Assembly: GCA_003660975.1 (NCBI GenBank)
Contig: QMVG01000003.1
Location: forward strand, 1-64,000
Source of the DNA: Microcaldota archaeon
GTDB lineage: Archaea > B1Sed10-29 > B47-G15
DNA: 64,000 nt
Reading direction: 5' to 3'
Shown: piece by piece, positions 9,131-18,023 of the stretch
Numbering within the stretch: the stretch's first letter is position 1
Layout of the letters: each line of letters begins with the position of its first letter
Program-made: the position numbers and the translations under genes
The notes under the pieces: generated by a model
What the model was told of the DNA's origin: nothing
Databases searched by the model: none
Seen by the model: the letters and a program-made list of their open reading frames with translations, nothing else

Positions 9131-10030
9131 TTAAACACCGAAGTAGTTCTTGAAGTGGGCTTCAACATATTTGGCTTTGTAGTTAAAATACTTCATAGGC
9201 CAAAATGATGCCCTTCTGTACTCCCTCTCCACTTTTTTTTCATTTATACTTATTTTTCTTATAGCTTTTTTACATTCGCCTGAATGTTTTAGGAGGCCCA
9301 CATCTAACATGAATCTAATCTTTCGGATGAAACCTATAAAAGTGTTTTTGTTTCTGTTTATACTCTGAACATCTAACAGGTTGGCTTTTTTGATGCTTTG
9401 TGGGTTTCCAAATCTGAAGATTGAGTCCCAGCCTTTTTTCACAAAAGATTCAGGATGCCAATCTACCACAACTGGATCGCTCATAAATGCCTGAATATAA
9501 AATAAGGCATTCTTTTTAACAGGGAATGGAAAATGTGTCATCTTTTTGAAAGAGAATGCTTTATTTTGCATTTTAGTTGAGAAGTCAAATTCTATTCCAA
9601 GCTCCTTCAGAGCTTCAAGGTGGGGAGGAGACCATGAGTAACCAGGGGCCCTAAAAGATTTCACATCCTCCTTTATTTTCATTACTTCAAATATGCCTCC
9701 TTTATTCTTACTTAACTTCCATGTTTTTATATTTACGTTATGTGTTTCCCTTTTCAAGGATTCTTCAACAGCGGTTTCATAGTCTTCTACATCAGTAAAT
9801 TCAAATATTATAGGTCTTACAGAATGAGAAGATGAATGGTATCCTATTTCATGTTCTTTAAGTAACATGGCTGTTTTTTTATCTATGTTTTTAGCTCTCA
9901 TAGCTGTTATGAAAAAAATTCCTTTTAATTCAAGCTTATTGAGTTCTTCCACTACGAATTGAAGGGTCTTATTGTTTACCTTTGGGTCAGTAAAGTCTTC
10001 AACATCAAATGTCAAGTATATCTCTTTCAT
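9131..10030 (-). CDS. Polysaccharide deacetylase (NodB homology) family protein
   Basis: A 299-residue member of the carbohydrate esterase 4-like fold. MKEIYLTFDVEDF supplies the catalytic/metal Asp pair (residues 9 and 12), YHSSSHSVRP supplies the two metal histidines (HSSSH, ~residue 65), and SFRAPGYSWSPPHLEAL is the R-x-P-x-G substrate-groove motif. The C-terminal ~120 residues lack recognisable motifs and contain basic stretches. Unlike the protein at 5446-6216, all metal residues appear intact. There is no signal peptide, so it probably acts on a cytoplasmic sugar or lipid-linked intermediate. It overlaps the upstream epimerase by ATGA. Confidence 0.85.
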   Translation of the reverse strand: MKEIYLTFDVEDFTDPKVNNKTLQFVVEELNKLELKGIFFITAMRAKNIDKKTAMLLKEHEIGYHSSSHSVRPIIFEFTDVEDYETAVEESLKRETHNVNIKTWKLSKNKGGIFEVMKIKEDVKSFRAPGYSWSPPHLEALKELGIEFDFSTKMQNKAFSFKKMTHFPFPVKKNALFYIQAFMSDPVVVDWHPESFVKKGWDSIFRFGNPQSIKKANLLDVQSINRNKNTFIGFIRKIRFMLDVGLLKHSGECKKAIRKISINEKKVEREYRRASFWPMKYFNYKAKYVEAHFKNYFGV

Positions 10031-10893
10031 ACATGAAGCTCCTTTAACTCTTCTATACCCTTCTTAAGAGGTATCTTTGGCCGCCAACCTGTCCTCTTAA
10101 TTTTTTTTATATCTGCCCATGAGTATTTTATCTCTCCGCTTATTTCTGGGACAAACTTTATTTTATCACTTATCATTCTTGCCAAGTCAATTATTCTTGT
10201 CTTTTTGCCAGAAGCCACATTAAAAACATCTTTTTTTCCCATAACTTTTATCATAGCTTCACATACATCTTTTACATGAACGAAGTCCCTCACCTGATTG
10301 CCGTCTCCCCTCACCGTAAGTGCTTTACCCTTTTTCCATTGCTCAAGAAATATTGATACGACTCCCGCATACTGGTTATTTTTTTGACCAGGCCCATACA
10401 CATTGAAAGGTCTGACTATGGTTATATTGCTACCATAAAGACGTATATATTCTTTGGCAGATTCTTCTGCTAACATCTTTGATAAGCCATAAGGGGACAG
10501 TGGAGATAACTCATATGTTTCCTTTATTGGCAATTTTTTGCAATGTCCATATACTGCTGCAGAGCTTACGTAAAGAATCTTTGAATCTTTAAATGTTTCA
10601 AATATATTAGAACTTCCAACTGTGTTAATGTTAAAGTACTCTACTGGTTTTTCAAATGATTCTGGGACAGAGACTTTAGCAGCTAGATGGTAAACTTCCT
10701 CAACATCCTTTTTTTCTATCTCTTCTAATTTATCCCTATTTCTTATATCTATGTTTAATATTTTTATTCTGCTGTTATTTACACTCTTCCCTATTTTCCT
10801 ATCTATAATAAGAACATCCTTCCCTTTGGAAGATAACACCTCTACAAGGTGCTTACCAATAAAACCTAAGCCCCCTGTAACCACAACAGTCAT
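10027..10893 (-). CDS. NAD-dependent epimerase/dehydratase (UDP-glucose 4-epimerase-like)
   Basis: A complete 288-residue extended SDR. MTVVVTGGLGFIGKHLVE is the GxxGxxG NAD site, VYHLAAKVSVPES and LYVSSAAVYG follow, PYGLSK carries the catalytic Tyr and Lys, and VRPFNVYGPGQ and VRGDGNQVRDFVHVKDV bind the sugar nucleotide. The closest described group is archaeal/bacterial UDP-glucose or UDP-GlcNAc 4-epimerases. It is slightly shorter than typical GalE (about 310-340). ATGA overlaps on both sides place it firmly in the leftward glycan operon. Confidence 0.92.
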   Translation of the reverse strand: MTVVVTGGLGFIGKHLVEVLSSKGKDVLIIDRKIGKSVNNSRIKILNIDIRNRDKLEEIEKKDVEEVYHLAAKVSVPESFEKPVEYFNINTVGSSNIFETFKDSKILYVSSAAVYGHCKKLPIKETYELSPLSPYGLSKMLAEESAKEYIRLYGSNITIVRPFNVYGPGQKNNQYAGVVSIFLEQWKKGKALTVRGDGNQVRDFVHVKDVCEAMIKVMGKKDVFNVASGKKTRIIDLARMISDKIKFVPEISGEIKYSWADIKKIKRTGWRPKIPLKKGIEELKELHV

Positions 10894-11837
10894 TTTGCTT
10901 TCATCCTCTCTCTCAGCAACTTCATTTTAGGGTGCTTAATTTTGCCGTAGTTTATAAACAGGGTTTCCAAGCTCTTATAGACAACTGCTATTAAGTACCT
11001 ATAAAAGCCCAATTTTTTGATCCCTTTCCTATATCTAACTAAATACCAGAGAAATATCACCGGCGTTAAAAATATTATCATTATTGGCCTTATTTTGTTA
11101 GGTTTTTTACCTTTCAAATAATCATAATATATGCCACCTAATCCTCTATCTTTACTTTGTTTTATAAATCTCTTGAAGCCGTATTCTTGCAGATGAGTTA
11201 CTTTCATAGGAATAAAATGCATTTTATATCCTGCTTCTGCTGCCCTCAATTTTAAGTCAGCATCCTCCCCAGCAGCAACAGGGAAGTTTTCATTGAAACC
11301 ACCTAATTTAATGAAAACATCTTTCTTGTACACGACATTATTTGTGACACAGCCGGGTGTTTCAAAACCACCTATGTATTCCTTTTCACCTTGGCCATAT
11401 ATAACCCTGTTTTTAAAGTACTCAAATAACGCATGGTTGTTTTCTTTTATTTTTTCTTCAGATGCTTCTAAGAAACCACCCACGATAGGGATCTCTGGAT
11501 GTCTCTTAATTTCCTTTTCATATGTTGAGAGCCAATTTTTAGGAACAAGGCAATCAGCATCTGTAAATACAATATACTCATATTTGGCAGCTCTAACACC
11601 TCTATTCCTTGCTTTTGCAGGTCCGCTATTTTTTTGCGTGAAGAAGCGTATGTTTTTATATTTCCTTGATATCTCTTTTAAATACTCTGCTGTGCCATCA
11701 TTTGAACCATCATCCACAATGATGATTTCATATAAATTTTTAGGATAGTCCTGTTTTACTATAGAATCTACAGTGCGCCTTAAAGTTTTGAGACTGTTAT
11801 ATGTTGGAATAACAATTGAGAACTTTATTCTATTCAT
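10890..11837 (-). CDS. GT2 family glycosyltransferase
   Basis: The 315-residue protein opens with IKFSIVIPTYNSLKTLRRTVDSI and EIIIVDDGSNDGTAEYL, the classic GT-A start. Further on are GPAKARNRGVRAA, YIVFTDADCLVPKNWL (the DxD-type metal site near residue 95), and GGFNENFPVAAGEDADLKLRA, which holds the catalytic base region ED. A hydrophobic helix IMIIFLTPVIFLWYLVRY close to the C-terminus suggests membrane attachment. It is likely a membrane-associated inverting transferase that extends the lipid-linked chain. Confidence 0.9.
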   Translation of the reverse strand: MNRIKFSIVIPTYNSLKTLRRTVDSIVKQDYPKNLYEIIIVDDGSNDGTAEYLKEISRKYKNIRFFTQKNSGPAKARNRGVRAAKYEYIVFTDADCLVPKNWLSTYEKEIKRHPEIPIVGGFLEASEEKIKENNHALFEYFKNRVIYGQGEKEYIGGFETPGCVTNNVVYKKDVFIKLGGFNENFPVAAGEDADLKLRAAEAGYKMHFIPMKVTHLQEYGFKRFIKQSKDRGLGGIYYDYLKGKKPNKIRPIMIIFLTPVIFLWYLVRYRKGIKKLGFYRYLIAVVYKSLETLFINYGKIKHPKMKLLRERMKAK

Positions 11838-11838
11838 T

Positions 11839-12951
11839 TTACTCCTTCCTGCACTTTTTTGCTACATCTTCAAAAAATTTGAAATATCTTTTCCTAACCT
11901 CCTCAACACTAAAATACTTGGCCCTTTTCTTGCCTTTCTCAATGAGCCTTCTTCTTAATTTGTCATCTGTTAATACTTTCACGATAGCTTTTCCTAGTTC
12001 ATCAGAATTTTTTGGTTTTACAACAATTGCTGCATCACCTACAACCCACGGGATTGAGCCGGAGCTTGCTGTTATGACTGGTGTCTCGCATGCCATTGCC
12101 TCTATTAAAGCAAATCCAAATTGTTCTGCCCATTTTTTGGTTCTATAACTAGGATAAAGAAAAACATCCGCTGTATTATATAACATAGGCATCTTCTCTC
12201 TTGGAACCCAATTTATTATAGTTACTCTATCTTCCACCCCTTTTTTTCTTATTTCCTCTTTTAACCTCTCTTCCAGCTCACCCTTACCAACAAAGAGATA
12301 ATGTGCATTATCCACATTTTTTAGGACTTCTCCCATGCTATTTATAATATACAAAAGACCTTTTTGAGGCACGAAACGACCAGCATAAAGGATAACTTTT
12401 TTTCCTTTAAGTTTTAGCTCCTTTCTTAGATCTCCCTTTTTTTTACTAAATTCCTTTATATCCACAGCCCCCAGAGGGTCTATATGGTGAAGACATTTTG
12501 CACCTTTCCTTTTATAAATCTCCCAGCCCTCTGGATTGCCATTTATCAGTCCCTCTATGCCTTTAATGTTCCTTTTTTCGAACCTGCTGAAAGGAAATGG
12601 CAGGTCCTTATCAAGGTTTTCCCACATAGCGATTACATGCGGAATTTTAAATTTGTTTGCTATCATCTCATTATTTGTTACAAGTAATGACCATGGCTCT
12701 GCCATAGTAAAAATAAGGTCTGGCTTTAATTCCTTAACATATTTCGATACGCAAGGTATAAAATACAGGCTCGCGTTCCCATGGAATTTATCATCACAAA
12801 AATGAAAATGAATACTATCATAATCTTTAGGTAATCTAAAGACGTTTTGCCATTTCTTTGGTGTGATGATGTGTACTTCGTGTTTTTTACTTTCAAGTAT
12901 TCTATATTGCCTACTATGCATTAATGGATAGCCAACTGCGACAATCTTCAT
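11839..12951 (-). CDS. GT4 family glycosyltransferase, first gene of leftward operon
   Basis: A 370-residue GT-B protein. The N-terminal MKIVAVGYPLMHSRQYRILE, the donor-domain strand KVILYAGRFVPQKGLLYII and the segment EQFGFALIEAMACETPVITASSGSIP (E-x7-E) identify the GT4 family. It starts at ATG 12951, with a TATA-like ATTTAAAT about 27 nt upstream, so the transcript is probably leaderless. It leads the operon GT4-GT2-epimerase-deacetylase-GT4-methyltransferase that runs to 7259. Sugar specificity is unknown. Confidence 0.9.
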   Translation of the reverse strand: MKIVAVGYPLMHSRQYRILESKKHEVHIITPKKWQNVFRLPKDYDSIHFHFCDDKFHGNASLYFIPCVSKYVKELKPDLIFTMAEPWSLLVTNNEMIANKFKIPHVIAMWENLDKDLPFPFSRFEKRNIKGIEGLINGNPEGWEIYKRKGAKCLHHIDPLGAVDIKEFSKKKGDLRKELKLKGKKVILYAGRFVPQKGLLYIINSMGEVLKNVDNAHYLFVGKGELEERLKEEIRKKGVEDRVTIINWVPREKMPMLYNTADVFLYPSYRTKKWAEQFGFALIEAMACETPVITASSGSIPWVVGDAAIVVKPKNSDELGKAIVKVLTDDKLRRRLIEKGKKRAKYFSVEEVRKRYFKFFEDVAKKCRKE

Positions 12952-12970
12952 AAAAACCCCTCCTACCTAA

Positions 12971-12984
12971 CGATTTAAATAACG
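12971..12984 (-). promoter_or_regulatory. TATA box of leftward glycan operon
   Basis: CGATTTAAATAACG reads as GTTATTTAAATCG on the minus strand, centred ~27 nt before the ATG at 12951. That is archaeal TATA spacing for a leaderless mRNA. Confidence 0.5.
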
Positions 12985-13020
12985 AGAATATTACTATGTT
13001 TTACTTTTATAAGTATTTGC

Positions 13021-13032
13021 TTTTTATAATAA
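13021..13032 (+). promoter_or_regulatory. TATA-like box of GT4/wecB pair
   Basis: TTTTTATAATAA lies ~33 nt before the chosen ATG at 13059, inside what the longer ORF start would make coding. This supports the shorter start. Confidence 0.4.
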
Positions 13033-13058
13033 TTAACCTATATCTATTGGGGATTGTT

Positions 13059-14168
13059 ATGCATATTGTTATGGCAACTCATGATTTTCCACCAAAGACG
13101 GGGGGTATATCCTCCCATGTATATGATTTATCCAGAACAATGGTTAGCATGGGCCATGAGGTTACAGTTATAACCCCTGATATCTGGGCAAATAAAGGAA
13201 AGGGGAAGATAGAAGGGCTTAATACTATCAGGTTGCATAGAGCCACAGCACACTGGCCAAGCGCAATGTTGTACATAATCAGGGCAAGTAGATTAATAAA
13301 CGCCTTGAAAGTAGACATTGTTCATTATCACAACTTGCTGCCAGAGGCTTTGATAAGTAAACTGACAAAGCATAGGCCACGCATCTTCACAGCCCATGAG
13401 TCACGTTTTTTGAAGATGGCCGAAAAAAGGTATAATCACTTGCTTTTGCGATGGCTTTTACACCATTACGATTTTATTATAGCTCCAAGCCAGGAATTAA
13501 TTAACACAGCAAGTAGTTTAGGCTTTCCAAGTAAAAGAACAATGTTTATCCCGAACGGTGTTGATGATAAGAAGTTTAATCCAGAGATAGACGGCACTCG
13601 AATTAGAAGAAAGTATAAGATAGGCAATAAAAAACTTATATTAGTGCCTCGCCGATTGGTGGAAAAAAACGGTGTTGTATATCTTGTAAGAGCCATACCT
13701 GAAATAAGAAAACATTACAAAAATTTCAAAGTATTAATTGCAGGCGATGGACCAGAAAGAAGTCGAATCCAAAAAGAGGCGCTAAGGCTTAATATATTAC
13801 AACATATTATCTTTGCAGGAAATATAGATTATGAAGAAATGCCATTTTACTATGCAGCTGCAAATATTGTTGTGTTGCCTTCCCTAAAAGAAGCAACTAG
13901 TATTGCTGGTTTGGAGGCGATGGCTTGTGGCAAGCCGTTGGTGGGAACTAATGTGGGTGGTATTCCTGCCATCATTGATAACAACGAGACAGGTCTTTTA
14001 GTTCCTCCAAGAGATCCACATTCACTTGCAGAAGCAGTCATTAAGTTGCTGATTGACAATAAATTAAGTTTGTTTTTTGGCAGGAAAGGGAGACAAAAGG
14101 CAATTAAAGAATTCAGTTGGAAAGTTATAGCAAAAAGAACTCTAGAAGTCTATAAGAGGTGCATATAA
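13059..14168 (+). CDS. GT4 family glycosyltransferase
   Basis: I start at ATG 13059 (MHIVMATHDFPPKTGGISSHV); the longer frame from 12996 adds a Tyr/Leu/Ile-rich leader and would cover the promoter. The 369-residue protein shows the PPKTGGISSHVYDLSR loop that binds nucleotide sugar, KLILVPRRLVEKNGVVYLV, and KEATSIAGLEAMACGKPLVGTNVGG, the E-x7-E site. This is a textbook GT4 layout. It is followed two bases later by wecB, so both are probably on one transcript, divergent from the operon at 12951. Donor unknown. Confidence 0.9.
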   Translation: MHIVMATHDFPPKTGGISSHVYDLSRTMVSMGHEVTVITPDIWANKGKGKIEGLNTIRLHRATAHWPSAMLYIIRASRLINALKVDIVHYHNLLPEALISKLTKHRPRIFTAHESRFLKMAEKRYNHLLLRWLLHHYDFIIAPSQELINTASSLGFPSKRTMFIPNGVDDKKFNPEIDGTRIRRKYKIGNKKLILVPRRLVEKNGVVYLVRAIPEIRKHYKNFKVLIAGDGPERSRIQKEALRLNILQHIIFAGNIDYEEMPFYYAAANIVVLPSLKEATSIAGLEAMACGKPLVGTNVGGIPAIIDNNETGLLVPPRDPHSLAEAVIKLLIDNKLSLFFGRKGRQKAIKEFSWKVIAKRTLEVYKRCI

Positions 14169-14169
14169 T

Positions 14170-15255
14170 ATGATATATATTGTAATCGGCACTAGACCAG
14201 AGATAATTAAAATGAGTCCAATAATACAGCTCTGCGATCGAAAACACATAGCTTATAAAGTGGTGCATACAAATCAACATTATTCGTATGAGCTGGATGA
14301 AATTTTTTTTAAGGACCTTGATTTGCCTACCCCAGATTACAATCTAAAAGTTGGTTCAGGTAGCCATGGAAAACAAATGGCTAAGATTATAGAAAAAACA
14401 GAAAAAATATTTCTAAGTGGAAAACCCGACATTGTGTTAGTGGAAGGAGATACAAATACAGTGTTTGGGGCAGCTTTTTCAGCTTCGCGTTTGCAAATCC
14501 CAGTAGGTCATGTTGAAGCAGGTTTGCGTAGTGGGGATATGACTATGCCAGAAGAGGTAAATAGAATACTAACTGATCACATCTCGTCACTGCTTTTCGC
14601 TCCAACAGAGATTTCTAAGAACAACCTGCTGCGTGAAGGCATCAGCAAAAACATCTATGTGGTAGGGAATTCAATAGTAGATGCTACGTATCGGAATATT
14701 TTGATAGCAGAAAAAAAATCTAAAATATTGGAAGAATTTGACTTTGATAAGCACAATTATATACTTTTAACAGCACATAGGGCTGAAAACGTGGATAATC
14801 CACAGAGATTATTAAACATTGTTAAATCCATTGAGCTGATATCTCAAAAGCTTGATACTCCTATGCTTTATCCAATACATCCACGAACAGTAAAACGCTT
14901 AAAAGAATTTGGTTATTACAGCAGACTTATGTCTATATCAAAACTTGTTATAACCAAGCCATTGGGATACCTAGATTTCCTGGTATTGGAAAAAAATGCG
15001 TTAGTGGTGATTACAGACTCTGGAGGTGTACAAGAAGAAAGTTGCATTCTCCAAGTGCCTTGTGTGACTATAAGAGACAACACAGAGAGACCAGAAACCC
15101 TTAATGTTGGGGCAAATATGCTTGCTGGAACAGAGCCAAAGAAAGTTTTGGAAGCAGTTCAAACTTCTGTAAATAAAAAAAGAGACTGGACAAATCCATT
15201 TGGGGATGGAAAAACCTCCAAGAGAATACTTGATATTATTATCTCTAGAGATTAA
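14170..15255 (+). CDS. wecB: UDP-N-acetylglucosamine 2-epimerase (non-hydrolysing)
   Basis: Interconverts UDP-GlcNAc and UDP-ManNAc. The 361 residues carry the family hallmarks: IVIGTRPEIIKMSPII at the N-terminus, VEGDTNTVFGAAFSASRLQIPVGHVEAGLRS (including catalytic Asp and Glu), MPEEVNRILTDHIS, LLTAHRAENVDNPQRL with a catalytic His, and VITDSGGVQEESCILQVPCVTIRDNTERPET near the C-terminus. Substrate and allosteric-site residues look intact. No WecC is present in the window, so the fate of ManNAc (direct use or oxidation) is open. Confidence 0.95.
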   Translation: MIYIVIGTRPEIIKMSPIIQLCDRKHIAYKVVHTNQHYSYELDEIFFKDLDLPTPDYNLKVGSGSHGKQMAKIIEKTEKIFLSGKPDIVLVEGDTNTVFGAAFSASRLQIPVGHVEAGLRSGDMTMPEEVNRILTDHISSLLFAPTEISKNNLLREGISKNIYVVGNSIVDATYRNILIAEKKSKILEEFDFDKHNYILLTAHRAENVDNPQRLLNIVKSIELISQKLDTPMLYPIHPRTVKRLKEFGYYSRLMSISKLVITKPLGYLDFLVLEKNALVVITDSGGVQEESCILQVPCVTIRDNTERPETLNVGANMLAGTEPKKVLEAVQTSVNKKRDWTNPFGDGKTSKRILDIIISRD

Positions 15256-15258
15256 AAT

Positions 15259-15882
15259 TTACCTACTCTTACAGATATATACTTTAACTTTTCCAAATCC
15301 TTTTTGGGATAATTGCCAGAAAATACCATATGGAATTCGTAGAGGTAAGTACTCCGAGTGCAACACTTTAAAATATTTGTTTATTATTCTATCCCATTCT
15401 TCTATTGGATAGACATGACAGTGATTAAATGGGCTATGTTCAACCAGGCCCTTTCCCACCAAGAATCTTATTCTTGCAACCCAATTAAATTCATTGGGAA
15501 CTGTACATAAAAAATATTTTGATTTTTTACGAATATCCTCTAAAAGTTTGTCTAATTTATATATATGCTCTATCACATCTGTCGCAACTATAATATCTGC
15601 TTTTTCAGGAATTCCCTTGTTCAAATCATACTGATATGCCTTTAGTTTCTTTTTTCTTATTGCGTCTATTGCTTTTTTATTTACATCAATCCCAATAACA
15701 TTGTATCCTTCTTTATCAAGAAGTTCTAAAAGAGTGCCTCTTCCACAACCAATTTCCAGAATTTTGTTACCATTAAAATACTTTTTAATAAGATTAAGGT
15801 ATCTCTTTTCAAAGCCGACATATTGTCTTAATTGACCTCCATCTTCCTTTCCAATGAACTTTACTTCAAATATCCCTCTCAT
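15259..15882 (-). CDS. Class I SAM-dependent methyltransferase
   Basis: A 207-residue methyltransferase with motif I ILEIGCGRGTLLELLDKEGYNVIGIDVN (residues ~41-68) and IIVATDVIEHIYKLDKLL (motif II). The C-terminal part VEHSPFNHCHVYPIEEWDRII resembles enzymes of the UbiG/MT11-12 type often found in polysaccharide loci. It ends 3 nt from the wecB stop (convergent) and its start overlaps the upstream GT4 by 17 nt, showing co-transcription with 17020-15866. The target is not determinable. Confidence 0.83.
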   Translation of the reverse strand: MRGIFEVKFIGKEDGGQLRQYVGFEKRYLNLIKKYFNGNKILEIGCGRGTLLELLDKEGYNVIGIDVNKKAIDAIRKKKLKAYQYDLNKGIPEKADIIVATDVIEHIYKLDKLLEDIRKKSKYFLCTVPNEFNWVARIRFLVGKGLVEHSPFNHCHVYPIEEWDRIINKYFKVLHSEYLPLRIPYGIFWQLSQKGFGKVKVYICKSR

Positions 15883-17020
15883 TATATATCTCCTTCATTA
15901 TGTTTTTTATCTTTGTCATTTGGGTATTATAATCAAAGTGTCTTGCCCTTTCTTTTGCTCTTTTTGACAATCTTTTGTACTCTTTTTTATCTGTAATTAG
16001 TCTTTCTATACTTTTTACCCATGCATTGATATCGTTCACATTATCTACAATTATGCCAGCTCCATTAACGATGTGTGGAGTTCCTCCTTTGTTGGATACT
16101 ATACACGGAATACCATTTATCATAGCTTCAACAGCCATCCTCCCAAAAGGTTCATGCCACAGAGAGGGTATTAATAATATCTTCGTTTTCGAGTAAACAT
16201 CTTCTTTCATGTTATCAGTCCAGGGCATATAGGTCACATTCTTACGTCTTTTTAATTCCCCCACAATATGCTTTTCTGCATTTCCAACAGCCAGGAATCT
16301 CACATCTGGAAGCGCATCGGCGATTTTAATAAAGAGTTCACCGCCTTTTGGGATAGTTGGCCTTATTATTGTAACATAATCAGCCTTTCTTTTTTTGGCT
16401 AAGTACTTATCTACTCTTATAGGAGGATAAATAACCTCTGCTTTGACACCATACAACATTTCACATACCTCAGCCGTAAATTCCGAATTAGCAATTACTT
16501 TTGTTGCCGTTTTTATAGATCTTTCATTCCATTTTTTCATCAATAAATAAAATGGAAAGAACTGCACCTTGTATTTCAAGGGAGCAGATAAAAACTCTTC
16601 AATTAAACCCATTTTTTTTGGAGCTTGACTGAAGCGTAGGTTTAGATAAAAATGTTCATAACTTCTTATGAAGACTATACTGGGTATCCTATATTTATTC
16701 GCAATCTCAACAGTTGACGGTGTCAGGTCTAACTGTGTTATAATTAAGTCAAAGTCATTCTTTTTGAGATAGTTATCTAGTATTTTCCGCCAGTATAGGT
16801 TCAGAAAATAGCGTTTTGCCCAGCTGATAGATATAGATGAGATAAAATTTTCCCTAACTTTTTTTATTTTTATGTTGTCCTTTTTGTATTCTTTGTTATT
16901 TCCTGTTGTTAATGCAGTGACATCATTGTTTTTAGCTAATTCCCGAAGAATTTCCATAGCGCTGATCTCTGCTCCTCCTGACGGAGGGTCTAGCTTTCTT
17001 GCAGAAAAAAGTATTTTCAT
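15866..17020 (-). CDS. GT4 family glycosyltransferase
   Basis: The start is set at ATG 17020 (MKILFSARKLDPPSGGAEIS); the ORF-track start at 17044 would overlap the 3' end of the upstream gene and adds eight unusual residues. The 384-residue GT-B protein has the PPSGGAEISA loop, VTIIRPTIPKGGELFIKIADALPDVRFLAVG, and LWHEPFGRMAVEAMINGIPCIVSNKGGTP, the E-x7-E motif. It lies directly downstream of aglB and the sugar-1-P transferase, so it may act early in assembling the N-glycan. Confidence 0.88.
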   Translation of the reverse strand: MKILFSARKLDPPSGGAEISAMEILRELAKNNDVTALTTGNNKEYKKDNIKIKKVRENFISSISISWAKRYFLNLYWRKILDNYLKKNDFDLIITQLDLTPSTVEIANKYRIPSIVFIRSYEHFYLNLRFSQAPKKMGLIEEFLSAPLKYKVQFFPFYLLMKKWNERSIKTATKVIANSEFTAEVCEMLYGVKAEVIYPPIRVDKYLAKKRKADYVTIIRPTIPKGGELFIKIADALPDVRFLAVGNAEKHIVGELKRRKNVTYMPWTDNMKEDVYSKTKILLIPSLWHEPFGRMAVEAMINGIPCIVSNKGGTPHIVNGAGIIVDNVNDINAWVKSIERLITDKKEYKRLSKRAKERARHFDYNTQMTKIKNIMKEIYNERDI

Positions 17021-17033
17021 GGCTTTCAACCTT

Positions 17034-18023
17034 TTATGACCCAATACTTATAACCGCCAACACAGCAAACAAAGCTTGGAATGCTATTAATATCAAGCTT
17101 AATTGCCATTCCTTTGGTCTAAATAATTTCATTACTATGTGCGTTAAAGAGTATACTTTTCCATCATAGTGAAGTCTACCTTTTTTATCAGGTTTTCCGA
17201 AGTTCTGTGCTTTAAATTTAGACCTTGCCTTCAGGAAGAATTCTATTATCTGTGGCATTACAGCTATCACCGCGACCTTTTCAAGGCTTGAAGTTATAGC
17301 AGCAGCTGCGTAGACTGCTGCCATTGAGTAAGTTCCAACATCTCCAGGGAAAACCTTTGCAGGGTACCAGTTATAATATAAAAAGCCAATGGCTGCCCCA
17401 ATAAGAGACACAAGCAGAATAATTGGTGTCAGGTTATTTGGTGAAGTAATAACTGTCGCTGTTAATAAAGCCGTAGAGGCAATTATAACAGTGCCTGCTT
17501 CCAAACCATTGTGACCTGCCAGCATGTTGAACAGATTACTGCACGCCATGATTCCTATTGGAACTAAAACAAGGGAATACCATATTCCAAATTGAACCTC
17601 TCCCAAGAGTGGAACACCGACCTTACTTATTCCTGCACTTATTGCCACAAGAGGCAGGGACGCAAGGCCGGGAAGTAAAACCCTTGTTATTTTTCTTATT
17701 TTGAAGATGTCCGTGAAAAACGCCATAATGGAAATCATAAGAACTACCAATAAAGAAGCAAACAGTGTCTTTAAGTGTATTTCTGGGATGAACTTTATAG
17801 CAAATAATACACCTGCAGTGAAACCCCCTACTATGCCCAAACCACCAATCCTTGGAACAAGAACTTTTTTTGGATTTGCAAAATCCGGAACAAGAAAGCC
17901 CCTATCCCAATCTTTGTAAGGAAACTGCCTTACTTTTCTTATTACATACTTTGTTCCGATAACAGCTGAAATTAAGCTTACGAAAAACACCGCCACATAC
18001 AACAGCCAGGACATCTCACTCAC
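17034..18023 (-). CDS. Alg7/MraY-like polyprenyl-phosphate HexNAc-1-phosphate transferase
   Basis: This 329-residue protein of about ten membrane helices starts lipid-linked glycan synthesis by moving a sugar-1-phosphate (typically GlcNAc-1-P) from UDP-sugar to dolichyl phosphate. The PNPT family signature is plain: VPRIGGLGIVGGFTAG, a cytoplasmic FFTDIFKIRKITR, NLFNMLAGHNGLEAGT (Mg/uridine site), NWYPAKVFPGDVGTYSM with the conserved PGD, and a late basic cytoplasmic loop. It overlaps aglB by 8 nt, so the first and last enzymes of N-glycosylation are encoded side by side. AglH and Alg7 are the closest described functions. Confidence 0.9.
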   Translation of the reverse strand: MSEMSWLLYVAVFFVSLISAVIGTKYVIRKVRQFPYKDWDRGFLVPDFANPKKVLVPRIGGLGIVGGFTAGVLFAIKFIPEIHLKTLFASLLVVLMISIMAFFTDIFKIRKITRVLLPGLASLPLVAISAGISKVGVPLLGEVQFGIWYSLVLVPIGIMACSNLFNMLAGHNGLEAGTVIIASTALLTATVITSPNNLTPIILLVSLIGAAIGFLYYNWYPAKVFPGDVGTYSMAAVYAAAAITSSLEKVAVIAVMPQIIEFFLKARSKFKAQNFGKPDKKGRLHYDGKVYSLTHIVMKLFRPKEWQLSLILIAFQALFAVLAVISIGS